NCBI GenBank assembly: GCA_963281255.1
Contig: OY725501.1
Span: forward strand, 1,961,674-2,025,673
Direction: 5' to 3'
DNA length: 64,000 nucleotides
Source: Aphrocallistes beatrix
Taxonomy: Eukaryota; Porifera; Hexactinellida; Sceptrulophora; Aphrocallistidae
Part shown: piece after piece, positions 1-10,530 of the stretch
Numbering within the stretch: the stretch's first letter is position 1
Layout: the number at the start of each line of letters is the position of its first letter
The notes under the pieces: model-generated
Told to the model about the DNA's origin: nothing
Databases searched by the model: none
The model's input: the letters and a program-made list of their open reading frames with translations, nothing else
Made by a program: the position numbers and the translations under genes

Positions 1-254
1 ACATATGATATAACTATCATCAAAAAATGATGACTCATCACTCTGTTATGACGTCATCATTACGCATCAAAATTTCAAAATTGACAAATTTTGTGATTTT
101 TCGAGTGATATCGATTTTAACACTAAGATGGACATATTTAGAGATGATATCTCCCTTATTATTAACCAATCTCACATCCAGGCAACCGAAGGGAGCCTCT
201 GGCGGACAAAAAGTGTCTGACAGCCGCGCAGCGCAAACAAGCGAAGCGCGCTTG
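1..254 (+). mobile_element. Helitron-like element, 3' part (cut by window start)
   Basis: This is the 3' half of the most abundant repeat family in the window. It holds an AP-1-like ATGACTCAT, a TGACGTCA box and a GC-rich tail with GTGTCTGACAGCCGCGCAG, and it ends in GCGAAGCGCGCTTG followed by T. The same tail, always ending CTTG before T, recurs more than fifteen times on both strands. Similarity to longer copies (11097-11643, 20211-20754) defines it. Open frames across it are not conserved between copies, so I read it as non-coding. Confidence 0.75.
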
Positions 255-307
255 TATACTATATATATACGTAGAGAGATAGATTAATCGAGTATTAATA
301 GTAAGGA
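255..307 (-). repeat. TA-rich tract with solitary Helitron 5' end
   Basis: A short TA tract is followed by the reverse complement of the family's 5' terminus (TCCTTACTATTAATACTCG), whose outer base is at 307. It abuts directly the CTTG end of the next minus-strand copy at 308, so a 3' end and a 5' end are fused with no spacer. Confidence 0.6.
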
Positions 308-555
308 CAAGCGCGCTTCGCTTGCTTTCGCTGCGCGGCTGGCGGGCACTTTGTGTCTCCCGGAGGCGCCCTTTGATTAATTATATCGGAGATAACATCT
401 CTAAATCTGTCCTATTGTTATAATGATATCGCACGAAAAATCACCAAATTTGTCAATTTGTCAATTTTTGATGCGTGATGATTACGTCATGACAGAGTGA
501 TGAGTCATCATTTTTTGATGAAAGTTGCACCATATGTGAGATATATCATTATACA
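308..555 (-). mobile_element. Helitron-like element, 3' half
   Basis: Read on the minus strand the segment ends in AAGCGCGCTTG at 308 and carries the hairpin tail, the TGATATCGATT-like stretch, TGACGT-type and TGAGTCA boxes. It stops at the start of a plus-strand 5' end at 556, so the copy lacks its own 5' half. Confidence 0.7.
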
Positions 556-854
556 TCCTTACTATTAAAACTTGATTAATGTATATATATACAGTATATA
601 TATGTGTATGTATATATATCTATATATATCTGTAACGAATTGATTGACTAAACTGCCAGGCACAGAAAGCTCATTTTTGGCATGTGGGAGTCTTTTGGCT
701 ATGGTTCCACTAAGTTCTGAGCTCAGATGAAAATGTCGACTCATCATAGAATTATGACTTCATTGTCACCTTTATATAATTAGAAATTTCAGTTTTTCGA
801 CCATAACTCAGTGATTTTAGGGGCTAGGAGGCTGAAATTTTAATAGAATGTGTA
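556..854 (+). mobile_element. Helitron-like element, 5' half
   Basis: Begins with TCCTTACTATTAAAAC preceded by A, then a TA microsatellite and the conserved CTGTAACGAATTGATTGA block. It ends at TAATAGAATGTGTA, where another copy starts. The part carrying the hairpin tail is missing. Confidence 0.7.
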
Positions 855-1301
855 TCCTTACTATTAAAACTCGATTATTGTGTATGTGTATATATATATA
901 TATATCTGTAACGAATTGATTGAAGAAACTGCCAGGCGTAGAAAGCTGATTTTTGGCATGTGGGAGTCTTTTGGCTATGGCTCCAGTAAGTTCTGAGCTC
1001 AGACGAAAATGTCGACTCATCATGGAATTATGACGTCAACTCATATATTATGCAACTATCATCACTCACATATTATGCAACTATCATCAAAAAATGATGA
1101 CTCATCACTTTGTAATGACGTCATCATTACTCATCAAAATTTTAAAAATTGACAAATCTGTTGTTTTTTCGAGTGATATCGATTATAAAACTAAGATAGA
1201 GATATTTAGAGATGATATCTCCCTTATAATTGACCAATCTCACCTCCGGCGGACACAAAGTGTCCGCCAGCCGCGCAGCGCAAGCAAGCGAAGCGCGCTT
1301 G
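855..1301 (+). mobile_element. Helitron-like element with both ends, internally deleted
   Basis: Has the family 5' terminus TCCTTACTATTAAAAC and the 3' terminus AAGCGCGCTTG, 447 bp in all against about 545 bp for longer copies. The junction near 1035-1085 contains a short duplication of 'tattatgcaactatcatca'. The 3' end lies in a TA microsatellite, the usual landing place of the family. Confidence 0.72.
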
Positions 1302-1822
1302 TATATATATATATATATATATATATCTGTAACGAATTGATTGAAGAAACTGCCGGGCGCAGAAGGCTGATTTTTGGCATGTGGGAGTCTTTTAGCTATG
1401 GCTCCAGTAAGTGCTGAGTTCAGAGCAAAATGTCGACTCATCATGGAATTATGACGTCATTGTCACATTTTTAAAAGTTAAGCAACACAGTTATTCGGGC
1501 ATAACTCAGCCATTATAGGAGATAGAAGGCTGAAATTTTAATAGAATCTGTATACTAACATACCTCACATATGATGCGACTTTCATCGAAAAATGATGAC
1601 TCATCACTTTGTTATGACGTCATCATTACGCATCCAAAATTTTAAAATTGACAAATTTGGTGATTTTGCGAGTGATATCGATTAGCACAGTAGAACAGAC
1701 ATATTTAGAGATGTTATCTCCCTTATAATTAACCAATGTGACTCCAGGCGACCGAAGGGAGCCTCGGGCGGGCACGAAGTGTCCGCCAGCCGCGCAGCGC
1801 AAGCAAGCGCGAATCGCGCTTG
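1302..1822 (+). mobile_element. Helitron-like element lacking the 5' terminus
   Basis: Starts inside the TA microsatellite and then shows the conserved CTGTAACGAATTGATTGA block, both bZIP-like modules (GACTCATCA then TATGACGTCAT) and the hairpin tail, ending CGCGCTTG before T. The terminal 5' 35 bp are replaced by the copy inserted upstream, so it is probably the host into which that copy jumped. Confidence 0.68.
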
Positions 1823-2039
1823 TGGCTATAATAAAGATATGATAAATTATTTGTTTACTTTTGTTTCCAATAGATACATAAAGTAAACAAATCTCAAAAA
1901 TATGCTAGAAACTTGATTTCAACGGTTGACATGGGGTTTTAGGGGTGTAGATTTCGAATATTATATTTTCAGATCCATATGAGATATTATTCGTTGACCT
2001 TTGTTAACAATATTTATATAAAGAAAAATAATTCCCAAA

Positions 2040-2315
2040 ATATGTTAAATTAGGTAACTCCAGGCGCCCGCAGGGCGACTCTGCGGACACGCAGTGTCCG
2101 CAAGCCGCGCAGCGCAAGCAAGCGAAGCGTGCTTGTATTAATATATCTCACGTATGCTTTTTTTATGAAATATCAATTATAACATTAGGACAGACGTATT
2201 CAGAGATGTTATCTCCCTAATAATTAATCAATGTGACTCCAGGTGCCCAAAGGGCGCCTCCGGTGGACACAAAGTGTCCGCCAGGCTCGCAGCACAAACA
2301 AGCGAAGCGCGCTTG
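2040..2315 (+). mobile_element. Two Helitron-like 3' fragments in tandem
   Basis: Two GC-rich tails follow each other and end at 2135 and 2315 (both CTTG before T). Each keeps the GTGTCCGC hairpin and the AAGCG...CGCTT terminal stem, with point differences such as AAGCGTGCTTG in the first. The 217 bp before them (1823-2039) is AT-rich and I recognise nothing in it. Confidence 0.65.
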
Positions 2316-2614
2316 TAATCTATTAAAATTTCAGCCTTCTATCTCCTATAATGGCCGAGTTATGCTCGAATAACGTATTGCTTAAATTTTTAAAATGTGA
2401 TAATCACGTCATAATTCATTGATGAGTCGAAATTTTCGTCTGAGCACAGAACTTCCTGGAGCCATAGCCAAAAGACTCCCACATGGCAAAATCAGATTTC
2501 TGTGCCTGGCAGTTTATTCAATCAATTCGTATATATATATATACATATATATAATATATAATATATATATAATATATATATATATACACATTCATCGAGT
2601 TTTAATATTAAGGA
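2316..2614 (-). mobile_element. Helitron-like element, 5' half
   Basis: The minus-strand 5' terminus is at 2614 (TCCTTAATATTAAAACTCG). A TA microsatellite of about 70 bp and the conserved block with GTCGACTCATCA follow. It stops where the plus-strand tail ends at 2315. Confidence 0.65.
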
Positions 2615-2619
2615 TTAGA

Positions 2620-2784
2620 AATATCCTACAATAACTAATTTGAATGCGAAGATTGTGAATTTGAAACCAGATTAGTTGTATCACTTACCGTTTCAGAGTT
2701 TTAATCTTCATGAATAGACCCATTATAGTAGTATTAAATGCACGTGAGATAATGAAGTGTGCAAATACCTTTGTCTGGGTAGTA
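2620..2784. repeat. Tc1-type MITE, one half
   Basis: Matches the inner and right portion of the MITE at 48080-48538 (GAATAGACCCATT, AAATACCTTTGTCTGGGTAG) and ends at a TA tract. The left terminus is absent. Confidence 0.5.
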
Positions 2785-2800
2785 TATATATATATATATA

Positions 2801-3264
2801 CACTGCCTGAACAAAAGTATTCGTACACCCCATAATTTCCCATACAAATAGTTATAATACTCAAGGTATTTAATTGGTAAGAGATACACTTAATTTAACT
2901 TCAAATTCGAATTCTCCATATTCGAATTACTCATTTTATGATCTTTCCACTCGATTAATCTCCCACAAGGTTAAATAATCTCAGAATGTGCCACCTCGTA
3001 CCACTTATGCCATCATCTACAATGGTGATAGCTCGTGATATGTGCCATAGGGTAGCAAATACCGAAAATACTTAATCTTGAAGAAGATTAACTAAGTTAA
3101 AAACTTATAAAGTGGGTAATTTGAATGTGGAGAATTCGAATTTGAAGTCAAATTAAGTGTATCTCTAACCAATTAAATACCATGACTCGCTACTAAATAA
3201 ATCAGTATTATAACTATTTGTATGGGGAATTATGGGGTGTGCAAATACTTTTGTTCAGGCAGTG
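2801..3264. mobile_element. Tc1/mariner-type MITE
   Basis: 464 bp with inverted ends CACTGCCTGAACAAAAGTAT at the left and the reverse complement of the same at the right, flanked by TA on both sides. The CACTGCCTGAACAAAAGTATTC-type end is characteristic of Tc1-like elements. It lies in the TA microsatellite of neighbouring Helitron copies. No open frame; a deletion derivative or MITE. Confidence 0.78.
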
Positions 3265-3766
3265 TATATATATATATACAAGTATATATATATGTAACAA
3301 ATTGATTGATGAAACTGCCAGGCACAGAAAGCTGATTTTGGCATGTTGGACTCTTTTAGCTATGGCTCCACTAAGTTCTGAGCTCAGACGAAAATGTCGA
3401 ATCATCAGGGAAGTATGACGTCATTGTCACCTTTTTTAGAATTAGTAAATTCAGTTTTCTACTATAACTCATTCTTTTCAGGTGATAGCAAGCTGAAATT
3501 TAAATAGAATGCGTATAATAGTATATCTCAAGTTGGTACTACTCTCTTCAAAAATGAGTACACTATGTTATGACGTCATCGTTACGGTTCAAAAATTGAA
3601 AATTTGACAAATTTGGTGATTTTTCTAGCGATATCGATTATAACAGTAAGACTGACGTATTTAGAGATGTTATTAACTTATAATTAGTTAATGTGAGCCC
3701 AGGCGCCTAAAGGGCGCCTCCGGTTGCCCCAAAGTTTCTGCTAGCTCTATCAAGGGAAGCGCGCTT
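3265..3766 (+). mobile_element. Helitron-like element, 5' terminus lost
   Basis: Carries the GTAACAAATTGATTGATG block, one bZIP-like module in each half and a decayed tail ending GCGCGCTTG before T. The tail hairpin is partly eroded (GGTTGCCCC instead of GGCGGACAC), so this is an older copy. Confidence 0.65.
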
Positions 3767-3975
3767 GTTGGAATTATAACTTGCAAACAGTTAAATTTAT
3801 AATTGGAAATTTTATTGTGGCTAATAGAATGTAATATATTGGCTATCAATGCCAAGTAATTTTCGATATATGACGTCAACTGATCAAAATGTGTTTCTAT
3901 AGCTACGCTGGAATGTAGCGACATTCTATGACAAAATTTTCCACATTAATCACAGCTCGGTTCCATTATAAAAAT
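3767..3975. repeat. Fragment of the P-related palindromic MITE
   Basis: Resembles the central part of the MITE at 31157-32045 ('atggaaacgtg' and 'gaatgtagcaacattcc' blocks, here diverged). Both termini are absent. Confidence 0.45.
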
Positions 3976-4529
3976 ATTATACAGTCAGAATAACTTATTA
4001 TGAACGACCGCGCGACCACAAAAATGTGGGCATAATAGAAAGTCTTCATATTAACTTTGGTTTAATTTTCGTACTCCCTAATCAAAGTTTTATTCAAAAC
4101 TATTTTCTGCTAGGCCTATGCTGATTATTTAGTACAGTTATTATAATTAATACATTATTAAATCAAAACAATATTCAAATCAAAAGCTGATCCATTAAGA
4201 AATTCAATAAATAAATTGAAAAACACATCTATAATTAGATTTTGAAATATAGACTTACGATCAAGGGATAGTGAGGGCCAGTTGGCAGGCATGTCAGGAC
4301 CTATAGATAGTTTTTTAGGTTGCTGTAGGTCCAGGTGGAAATTTGATGAAAATCAACAATATTTAGACCATTAATTGGCAACTTGTAAAATATCTTTTTT
4401 AGTGTTTTATGCATTAACTACAGTGAGATAAGATAAAATTGGGAAACATTTCGAGTGTATGTTCTAACAAAGTAATAACTAATTTTTCTAAATTATAGGA
4501 TGGTATTAGGGTTCCTGGGCTCATATTGA
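3976..4529. other. AT-rich stretch, nothing recognised
   Basis: I see no coding frame longer than about 60 codons, no terminal repeats and no match to other repeats in the window. Confidence 0.5.
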
Positions 4530-4660
4530 TCAATTATAAGGTATACCTTAGTTAGATAGACGCATTTAGGGATAACATCCCTAAATGCGTCAATCTGACT
4601 GTTATAATCGAAATAATTCGAAAAATCTCAAAATAAGTCAATTTTCCAATTTTTAGTGCA
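4530..4660 (-). repeat. Decayed Helitron fragment with a perfect hairpin
   Basis: The stretch resembles the segment of the family around the GATATCGATTATAAC block, but at 4559-4591 it holds a perfect 15-bp inverted repeat (GACGCATTTAGGGAT, loop AAC). Other copies have a TTAGAGATGTTATCTC arrangement here that does not pair as well. The next 540 bp (4661-5204) shows nothing I recognise. Confidence 0.45.
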
Positions 4661-5204
4661 GTTCCTATAGGGAGTATGTACGTATGTACTATGTATGTCC
4701 GTACCCGCGCTACTGCGAAATCTAACTGTCCGATTTTACCAAATTTCGCATGTAGAATCCCATTATGGTGTAGATGTGCATCGTCAACATTTTCTCGCAA
4801 AATCTCATCACTTCCCGTTTTTAGAAGTATATATTCATATTTTAACACCACCACTGCAAAGCTTTGTTTAAAGATATAAGTAAGATCTCAACTACCCTTG
4901 TAAGGTATTTCACCATGTAGGACCGATTTTCGCGCTTTAAAAGTAATAATATTAATATTTTATGAGTTATTAATATATTGATATATACATATTTTCACAC
5001 CTTTTGAAAAAATCTTATTTTGAGTTAAAAGCCAGTTCACAACGGCTAATATATGGAATTTTGATATGTAGATTCCGATTCTCGTGCTAGAATGCCCTAA
5101 ATGAGTACTTCCCGATATATTCCGATATTAACATTTCATATTCCTCCGAGTCAAATCCTGGAGCTGCACTATCGGTCTGTCGACCGACATCTTTTTTAAT
5201 GATG

Positions 5205-5545
5205 ACGTCATAACAGAGTGATGAGTCATGTTATTCTAGGAGATAGAAGGTTGAAATATTCATAGACTGTATATAATAATACATCAATTATGATACAATT
5301 CTCACCAAAAAATGATGACTCATCACTCTGTTTTGACGTCAACATTAAGCATCAAGAATAAAAAATATTGACAAATTTTGCGATTTTTCGAGTAATTTCG
5401 TTTATAACATTAAGACAGACGTATTCAGAGATGTTATCTACCCTATAATTAATAAATGTGAACCGATGCACCCAAAGGGATCCTCTGGCGCATACAAATT
5501 GTTCGCCAGCCGCGAATTGCAAGCAAACGAACCGAGTTTGCGTAC
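5205..5545 (+). mobile_element. Decayed Helitron-like element
   Basis: Keeps TGATGACTCATCAC, a GACGTCA box and a CCAGCCGCG-type tail, but the terminal stem is eroded (AACGAACCGAGTTTG). The left edge holds a fused, inverted TGACGTCAT piece at 5208, so the copy is rearranged. Confidence 0.55.
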
Positions 5546-5768
5546 TATTTTAAGTGGATATACAGTGCAGATTAAACGCCGTCCTGTTATGTGGTAATTA
5601 CTTACATATTTGCAGCCTTTTCATTCACAGCCTTTTCCACATCAATTACGAGAAATGACCAGTAAATATAAAGCAGGATTTCCCTAAAAACAAAGTTAAA
5701 AATAAAGCAACAACATAGCAAATACATATACAGCTGACATTGCTCAATTAAGACACAACGGCTATTAC

Positions 5769-6190
5769 CAGGGTTGGCAGGTTTTGTCCACTTGGACAAA
5801 ACCTAGTGGTTTTAACCATGTTAAAACCGTCCTGTCCAAAACCTCTTGGGTGGACAAAACTGGACAAAACCTCAAAATTTAATTTAATTCATAAATTCAC
5901 AGTTATATCGAAGTTTTGTCCAAGTTTTGTCCAGGTTTTGTCCAAGTGTTGTTCGTGGCTTCCATGATAAATCGAATACAAAATATAGTTATAGTAATAA
6001 ACAGGAGTTAGCAAGAAAATCCATTCATTATCCTCACTCTCTTTCCATCTTAAACTGTTTCGTACCCACTGCAATGATTTACAGTTTCAATTAGGTTTTG
6101 TCCAGTTTTGTCCGATTTTAACCGGTTAAAACCAGGTTTTGTCCACTGCCCTGTCCAAAACCTGTTTTGGACGGACAAAACCCAACCCTG
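5769..6190. mobile_element. hAT-like MITE rich in GGTTTTGTCC repeats
   Basis: 422 bp starting CAGGGTTGG and ending CCAACCCTG. Inside there are many direct and inverted copies of GGTTTTGTCCA and TTTTAACCGG. A longer relative with an exact 8-bp duplication lies at 61011-62122, which supports the hAT assignment. The flanks here (GCTATTAC, GGCATTAT) match only in part. Confidence 0.65.
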
Positions 6191-6199
6191 GGCATTATA

Positions 6200-6795
6200 C
6201 AGGGTGTAACAAAAGTCTTGGCCGGTTGTGAATCTAATTAGTATTCATTCTTTATGAGTACCTTCTATCATAGTATCTAGAGTACTACTACACCGCAATT
6301 AGTTACTATATAGATATGCAATTTAAATGGTAGGCTGATTTTAACTAGATCACACCTCTTTAGTACTTTCGGGTTTATTTTTCTGAACATCACTTTTTCT
6401 TGATAAGATTAATGTCGTCGATCTTGGAATTGAAGTCCGCTGTAAAGAAATTAGAATGGTAGAAGGAGGCCTAACACGAAAAGGAACTGCTGAAAGGCTT
6501 CAGCAAGGTTTATTCGAGTTTGGAACAAAGGATTTTGGCCGAGATCTCTGGGGAATTTTGTATGAACGATTGGATGAAATGAGGATCGGAGATATAATTT
6601 CTAACCGTAAAATGGTATAGACGGAGGTCCAACCTACCCTGCTTGAAAACATGGTTGCTAATTTTTCCCTAATAGGGTAAAATTAGTCGTAGAAAATAGT
6701 GGATATTTGTTATTAAGTAATTCGAGACAATACAAACAAAAAATATTATTGTTATATGCTATGGTACAACCGGCCAAGACTTTTGTTACACCCTG
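6200..6795 (+). mobile_element. Tc1/mariner-type element, internally deleted
   Basis: 596 bp with inverted ends CAGGGTGTAACAAAAGTCTT flanked by TA. Between about 6415 and 6600 a plus-strand frame reads like the N-terminal helix-turn-helix of such transposases (EVRCKEIRMVEGG, then TRKGTAERLQ), but it breaks at once. No catalytic part remains. Confidence 0.65.
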
Positions 6796-6935
6796 TACAT
6801 AATATCTAGAAATTTCAGGGATTATACACAACAACTGAAAATTCGCTTCGTATTTAGACATATTACCTGAGGTAATGCGGAAATGGTTAGATTTTCTAAA
6901 ATCGGAAATAGTTCGAATTACATATTAAGGAAATA

Positions 6936-7238
6936 CAGTGGATATCGGTTATAAGAACACCGGTTATAAGAACATGTCGGTTATAAGAACAATTATTTGG
7001 GAACAGATTTTCTTCTATGCATTGCTATTTAAATAGAACCGGTTATGAGAACATTCTATCAATAATTTCTAAACTATTAGTAGTCAAGTTCTCATTTTTT
7101 TGCTGTAGTATTGTAGGTAGTGTACGTGTACAGTATAGTTATACTCAACATATGGTACGTATGTACCAAATCAACCAATACATATATTCCTTAACAGATA
7201 AAAAGAACAAAATATGTTCATATAACCGACATATCTGA
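6936..7238. mobile_element. pogo-like MITE, right end lost
   Basis: Begins TA-CAGTGGATATCGGTTATAA and repeats GGTTATAAGAACA several times. It is the same family as the complete copy at 63340-63775. The right terminus is missing, fused to the TTAA-family repeat. Confidence 0.65.
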
Positions 7239-8915
7239 CCTCTTGCCAGGCGTAAAAAAACTTTATATTGCTAATTTCATTATATTACTGAGCGGTCTAC
7301 AATCTGATAGCACTAGTTGGACGGTATTTATTTTGATTTTTATGAGTTAACTCCCTAAAGTTTAGCGTTACTAAAAATTGAAAAATTATTGGAGGTTTTT
7401 GACTCATTTACCAATTAGTTTTTAACTTATTTGATAATTTTTTAATGATATGGATGTTAACATTGTTTTGGCACCTTTGGAGATTATATAACACAAATAT
7501 TTAGAAGTATGGACAAATAAAATCTAAACAAAATAGCTCTATAAGGGAGTTCATTTATATAATGCTCGGGAAATCGCCTGTTTGATATCAGATATTTAGC
7601 GATCACTGGAACAGAAATAAAATTCTGATCGTTGAAAAAAAATTTGCTTGGATCCGAACATTTGCTCTTGAGATATCGCTTATTATAGGTAAAGTTCGGG
7701 CATAATATCTCTCGAAGGTCCCGAAAGAGGCCGATGTCATATCTTAAAAACTATTGAAGATATATAATCTATTATATTCTTAAATAAAAGGATATCTGCG
7801 AAAATATATAGGTTCCTCAAACATTCCTTTGTCAAAAAATAAATATTTCTCGACCTATCATTGATTTAATTGTAATACTAATTCTATGGACTTCCTAATG
7901 ACTTCCTAATAAAGTTTTTATGAGGGCACATATATGATTCAATGATAATAATTGCACTACATCCAATGGAATGTAAGTTTTAGATTTTTGTCATATGATG
8001 ACGTAGCATTTTTCGAAAATCCAGACTTGGATACTAAAGTCGTTGACTTTCGATCTAACTTCCTAATATACTTTTTGGAAGCTGTTTATTCATTCTAAAC
8101 TGATAGATCAAACTTCGTAGTGCCTGTAATATGACTTATTTTTCACAATTATCTCAAAATATTCGGGGTTAGAGGCCTCAAGGAAATTTGTGGATTTTCA
8201 GGGTACTCTTTCTATTTTTTGAAAATATTTGGTTCGAATATGCATAAATCAGCAGTATAAATGTCTGTGAATGCTTGTTCATTTTTAATAACTCAATTTA
8301 CATTCTTCTTAACATATAAACTTAAAATCTCTATATCTCGGGACTTTAAAATTTCAAAATTGACCATCTTTACAGAATTCTAAGTCAAAATTGGTTTGAG
8401 ATACAGTTTTGAAAATTTCAAGAGTTGTTCCATATCATTAAGCGATGAACGTAGGACCACTTTATTTTCGATATATTATAACTTGTGGTGATTTTATTCC
8501 TGAATTCCCTAAAAAACAGACATTTTTGGCCCTTTTTTTTCGGACACCTATAAAAATTTCAATTTTTGTCATTTTAACTTTTTTTTTGGTCCTATGAAGT
8601 TGCAAATATGATAGACTATCTATGATTCGATTTTAGAAGCATTTGTTTCCTTGGTATGTCCTAAACAATTCCTTGAGTGGCCGGATTTCTACCATTAAGA
8701 TGAGCTAGCGAAAAACGAAAAAAACAGACTTTGAGAAACTGTATCTTAAAAACTAGAAATGAGAATCAAAAACGGTTTGGAATGTGCAAGTATTTCTTGA
8801 CGGAGATACCTGCACACGCTTAACATCTCTTATAGCTCTACTTTCATCGTATGCTGTAAGCCAAATCATTTGTTTTTTCGAGGGCGGATCCAGAAAGGTA
8901 TCCTAGTATTAAATA
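7239..8915. mobile_element. TTAA-family element, degenerate copy
   Basis: About 1.7 kb similar along its length to 45430-47368 and 57655-59018. The right terminus reads TTTTTCGAGGGCGG but is followed by an altered end (ATCCAGAAAGGTATCC), and the left terminus is lost. No frame survives that could encode a transposase. Confidence 0.65.
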
Positions 8916-8945
8916 ACATCCAAACATTCTAAATCAACAACTTAT

Positions 8946-9330
8946 ACAGTGTGTTCGGAAATTATTGGGACTAGACTTTAACTCAATGAAGTATCAAACC
9001 TGTACCTGGAAAGAGTATTATAATTTCAGTATAACTTCATGTATGTATTTTCTTATTATATATTCATTGTTTTGAGTCACACTATCATACCGTGTGATTA
9101 CCCAGCATCTTTTCTAGAATGCAAACTCATTCTTTGTCTCAGTTTTCGTCAAAATCCCAACCACAGTTTGCTATGGTATAGCAATGTTTTCTTCTATACC
9201 GCTTAATTTAGTTATAGAAATATCTAAGCATGTATCTATCTGGAAGTTGTGCAATTCTTAAGGATTTGTTCAAAGTATTCAGCAAGATATAGGCTCTGAA
9301 AGTCAGAATTAGGGGTGTGATTGAGGCCGG
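8946..9330. other. Possible mariner-type end, otherwise unrecognised
   Basis: TA-CAGTGTGTTCGGAAATTAT at 8944 has the look of a mariner-type terminus, but I find no partner end. The rest of the interval is AT-rich without recognisable content. Confidence 0.3.
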
Positions 9331-9339
9331 AAACAAAGA

Positions 9340-9783
9340 AATAAGAACCAAAAGCTGGAAAAATTAAAGACCTACTATAATAATTATTGGCTAAAACAGG
9401 TAGGTATCCAAATTAAGTCTGTTTTTGGTATTCGACGCAAAACAAATAACGATCTCGAAATATATAGCAAGTGGATCAAAAATATCTTTCAGTCATATCA
9501 CTCCAACTTTTATCGATATTTGGATGCTTTAAATAAGAATGTCTCCGTCTGGGATCGGAATATTAACAGCTTGAAGAGAGGAATAAAGGTGCGCATTATA
9601 GAGTGGATCGATCTTTCAACTTTTGGTCCTACTCACTTGGCGATCTCAGAAATGAACCGGCTTGACCTAAAAAATAATTATTTGATCATTAAACCACATC
9701 ATTTACACTTTAACATCACCCTACAGGCTTCAGAAGAGGAAGAATTCGAAATTTGTTGGGAATTTTGTCTACATTTGTGTTAA
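9340..9783 (+). pseudogene. MULE-type transposase, C-terminal fragment
   Basis: An open plus-strand frame runs from about 9340 to the stop at 9781. Its middle, SVFGIRRKTNNDLEIYSKW followed by a region with NFYRYLDALNK, resembles the C-terminal part of MULE-like transposase proteins, where an 'FG..R.TNN.LE.YH' signature follows the catalytic domain. The catalytic Asp residues would lie upstream and are not present. No termini were found. It might instead be another transposon-associated protein of the same general type. Confidence 0.42.
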
Positions 9784-9921
9784 TTTATCTCTTTATGATG
9801 AAAGAGAGTGTTTTAGAATGGTAAATGTCACGTAGGACTCAGGGTGATTATTAGAAAGATAGAAATTTCCAATTTATAGCATCCGTTGTAATTATGATCT
9901 AATATGCAAAGAAATTAATCT

Positions 9922-10180
9922 GCTTGGGTGGTGCAGTGGTTAGGGCGTTTGAATACCAAGACTTAGGTCGCGGGTTCTAACTTCGCTCTAGTCATTTGCA
10001 TTTTACTCTCAATTACATTGCTCCGGTAATGTAATCTGAGCCTACACTCTTGCAGAACCTTAGTGAGCTGAAAGCACTAAGGATGTCATCTCGTTTAAAG
10101 GTGAAGTCAGATGCTATCTTTCTTGCCTACTGTTAGCCGAGTTTTGCTCTGTAACACGCTATCATATGCACACAGACATG
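9922..10180 (+). repeat. tRNA-derived SINE
   Basis: The head reads TGGTGCAGTGGTTAGGGCG (box A-like) and GCGGGTTCTAACTTC (box B-like, with T for the usual GA) about 35 bp later, the spacing of an RNA polymerase III internal promoter. The acceptor stem does not pair and no CCA-side stem is seen, so it is not a working tRNA gene. The unrelated body runs on (CTAAGGATGTCATCTCG). The 3' end is not clear. Confidence 0.6.
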
Positions 10181-10302
10181 CCATCATATGCATACAGACA
10201 CGCTGCATGCACACATTCAGCAACTATCAGTAGGTTTAGCACCTCACTCAGATTGTAAACCCCCTGAGAACATATTAGTATGGATTCGGGGGGTATATAA
10301 AG

Positions 10303-10388
10303 CTATAAACTTTTCATTCTCAATTCTCCGGGAATTTTCAAACAATTTAAACTTTCATTTTCAATTCTCCGGGAACTTTCAAACAATT
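10303..10388. repeat. Tandem duplication of a 41-bp unit
   Basis: Two consecutive copies of a unit containing CAATTCTCCGGGAA and TTTCAAACAATTT, differing at about four positions. No coding sense. Confidence 0.6.
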
Positions 10389-10490
10389 TCCAAGCCCAAA
10401 TCCTTTCTGGTAGCATAACTCAGCTATTTAAAATAGTATATAGACACTCTTGACGGAAAAGGGAGCGAAATTATATCATTTCTCGTGCTA

Positions 10491-10530
10491 TCCTAAATAT
10501 TAAAACTAGATTAATGCATATAGATATATG
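10491..10530 (+). repeat. Solitary Helitron 5' end
   Basis: TCCTAAATATTAAAACTAG with the preceding A, followed by a short TA stretch. It is interrupted by the 3' end of the minus-strand copy starting at 10531. Confidence 0.5.

Noticed and set aside
1094..1444. Open frames of 100-110 codons across Helitron copies
   Set aside because: They run through the TA microsatellite (repeated Tyr-Ile) and the hairpin tail, differ in frame and length between copies, and have no family resemblance.
9930..10000. Functional tRNA gene
   Set aside because: Box A and B-like sequences are present but the acceptor stem does not pair and the T arm is mutated; better explained as a SINE head.
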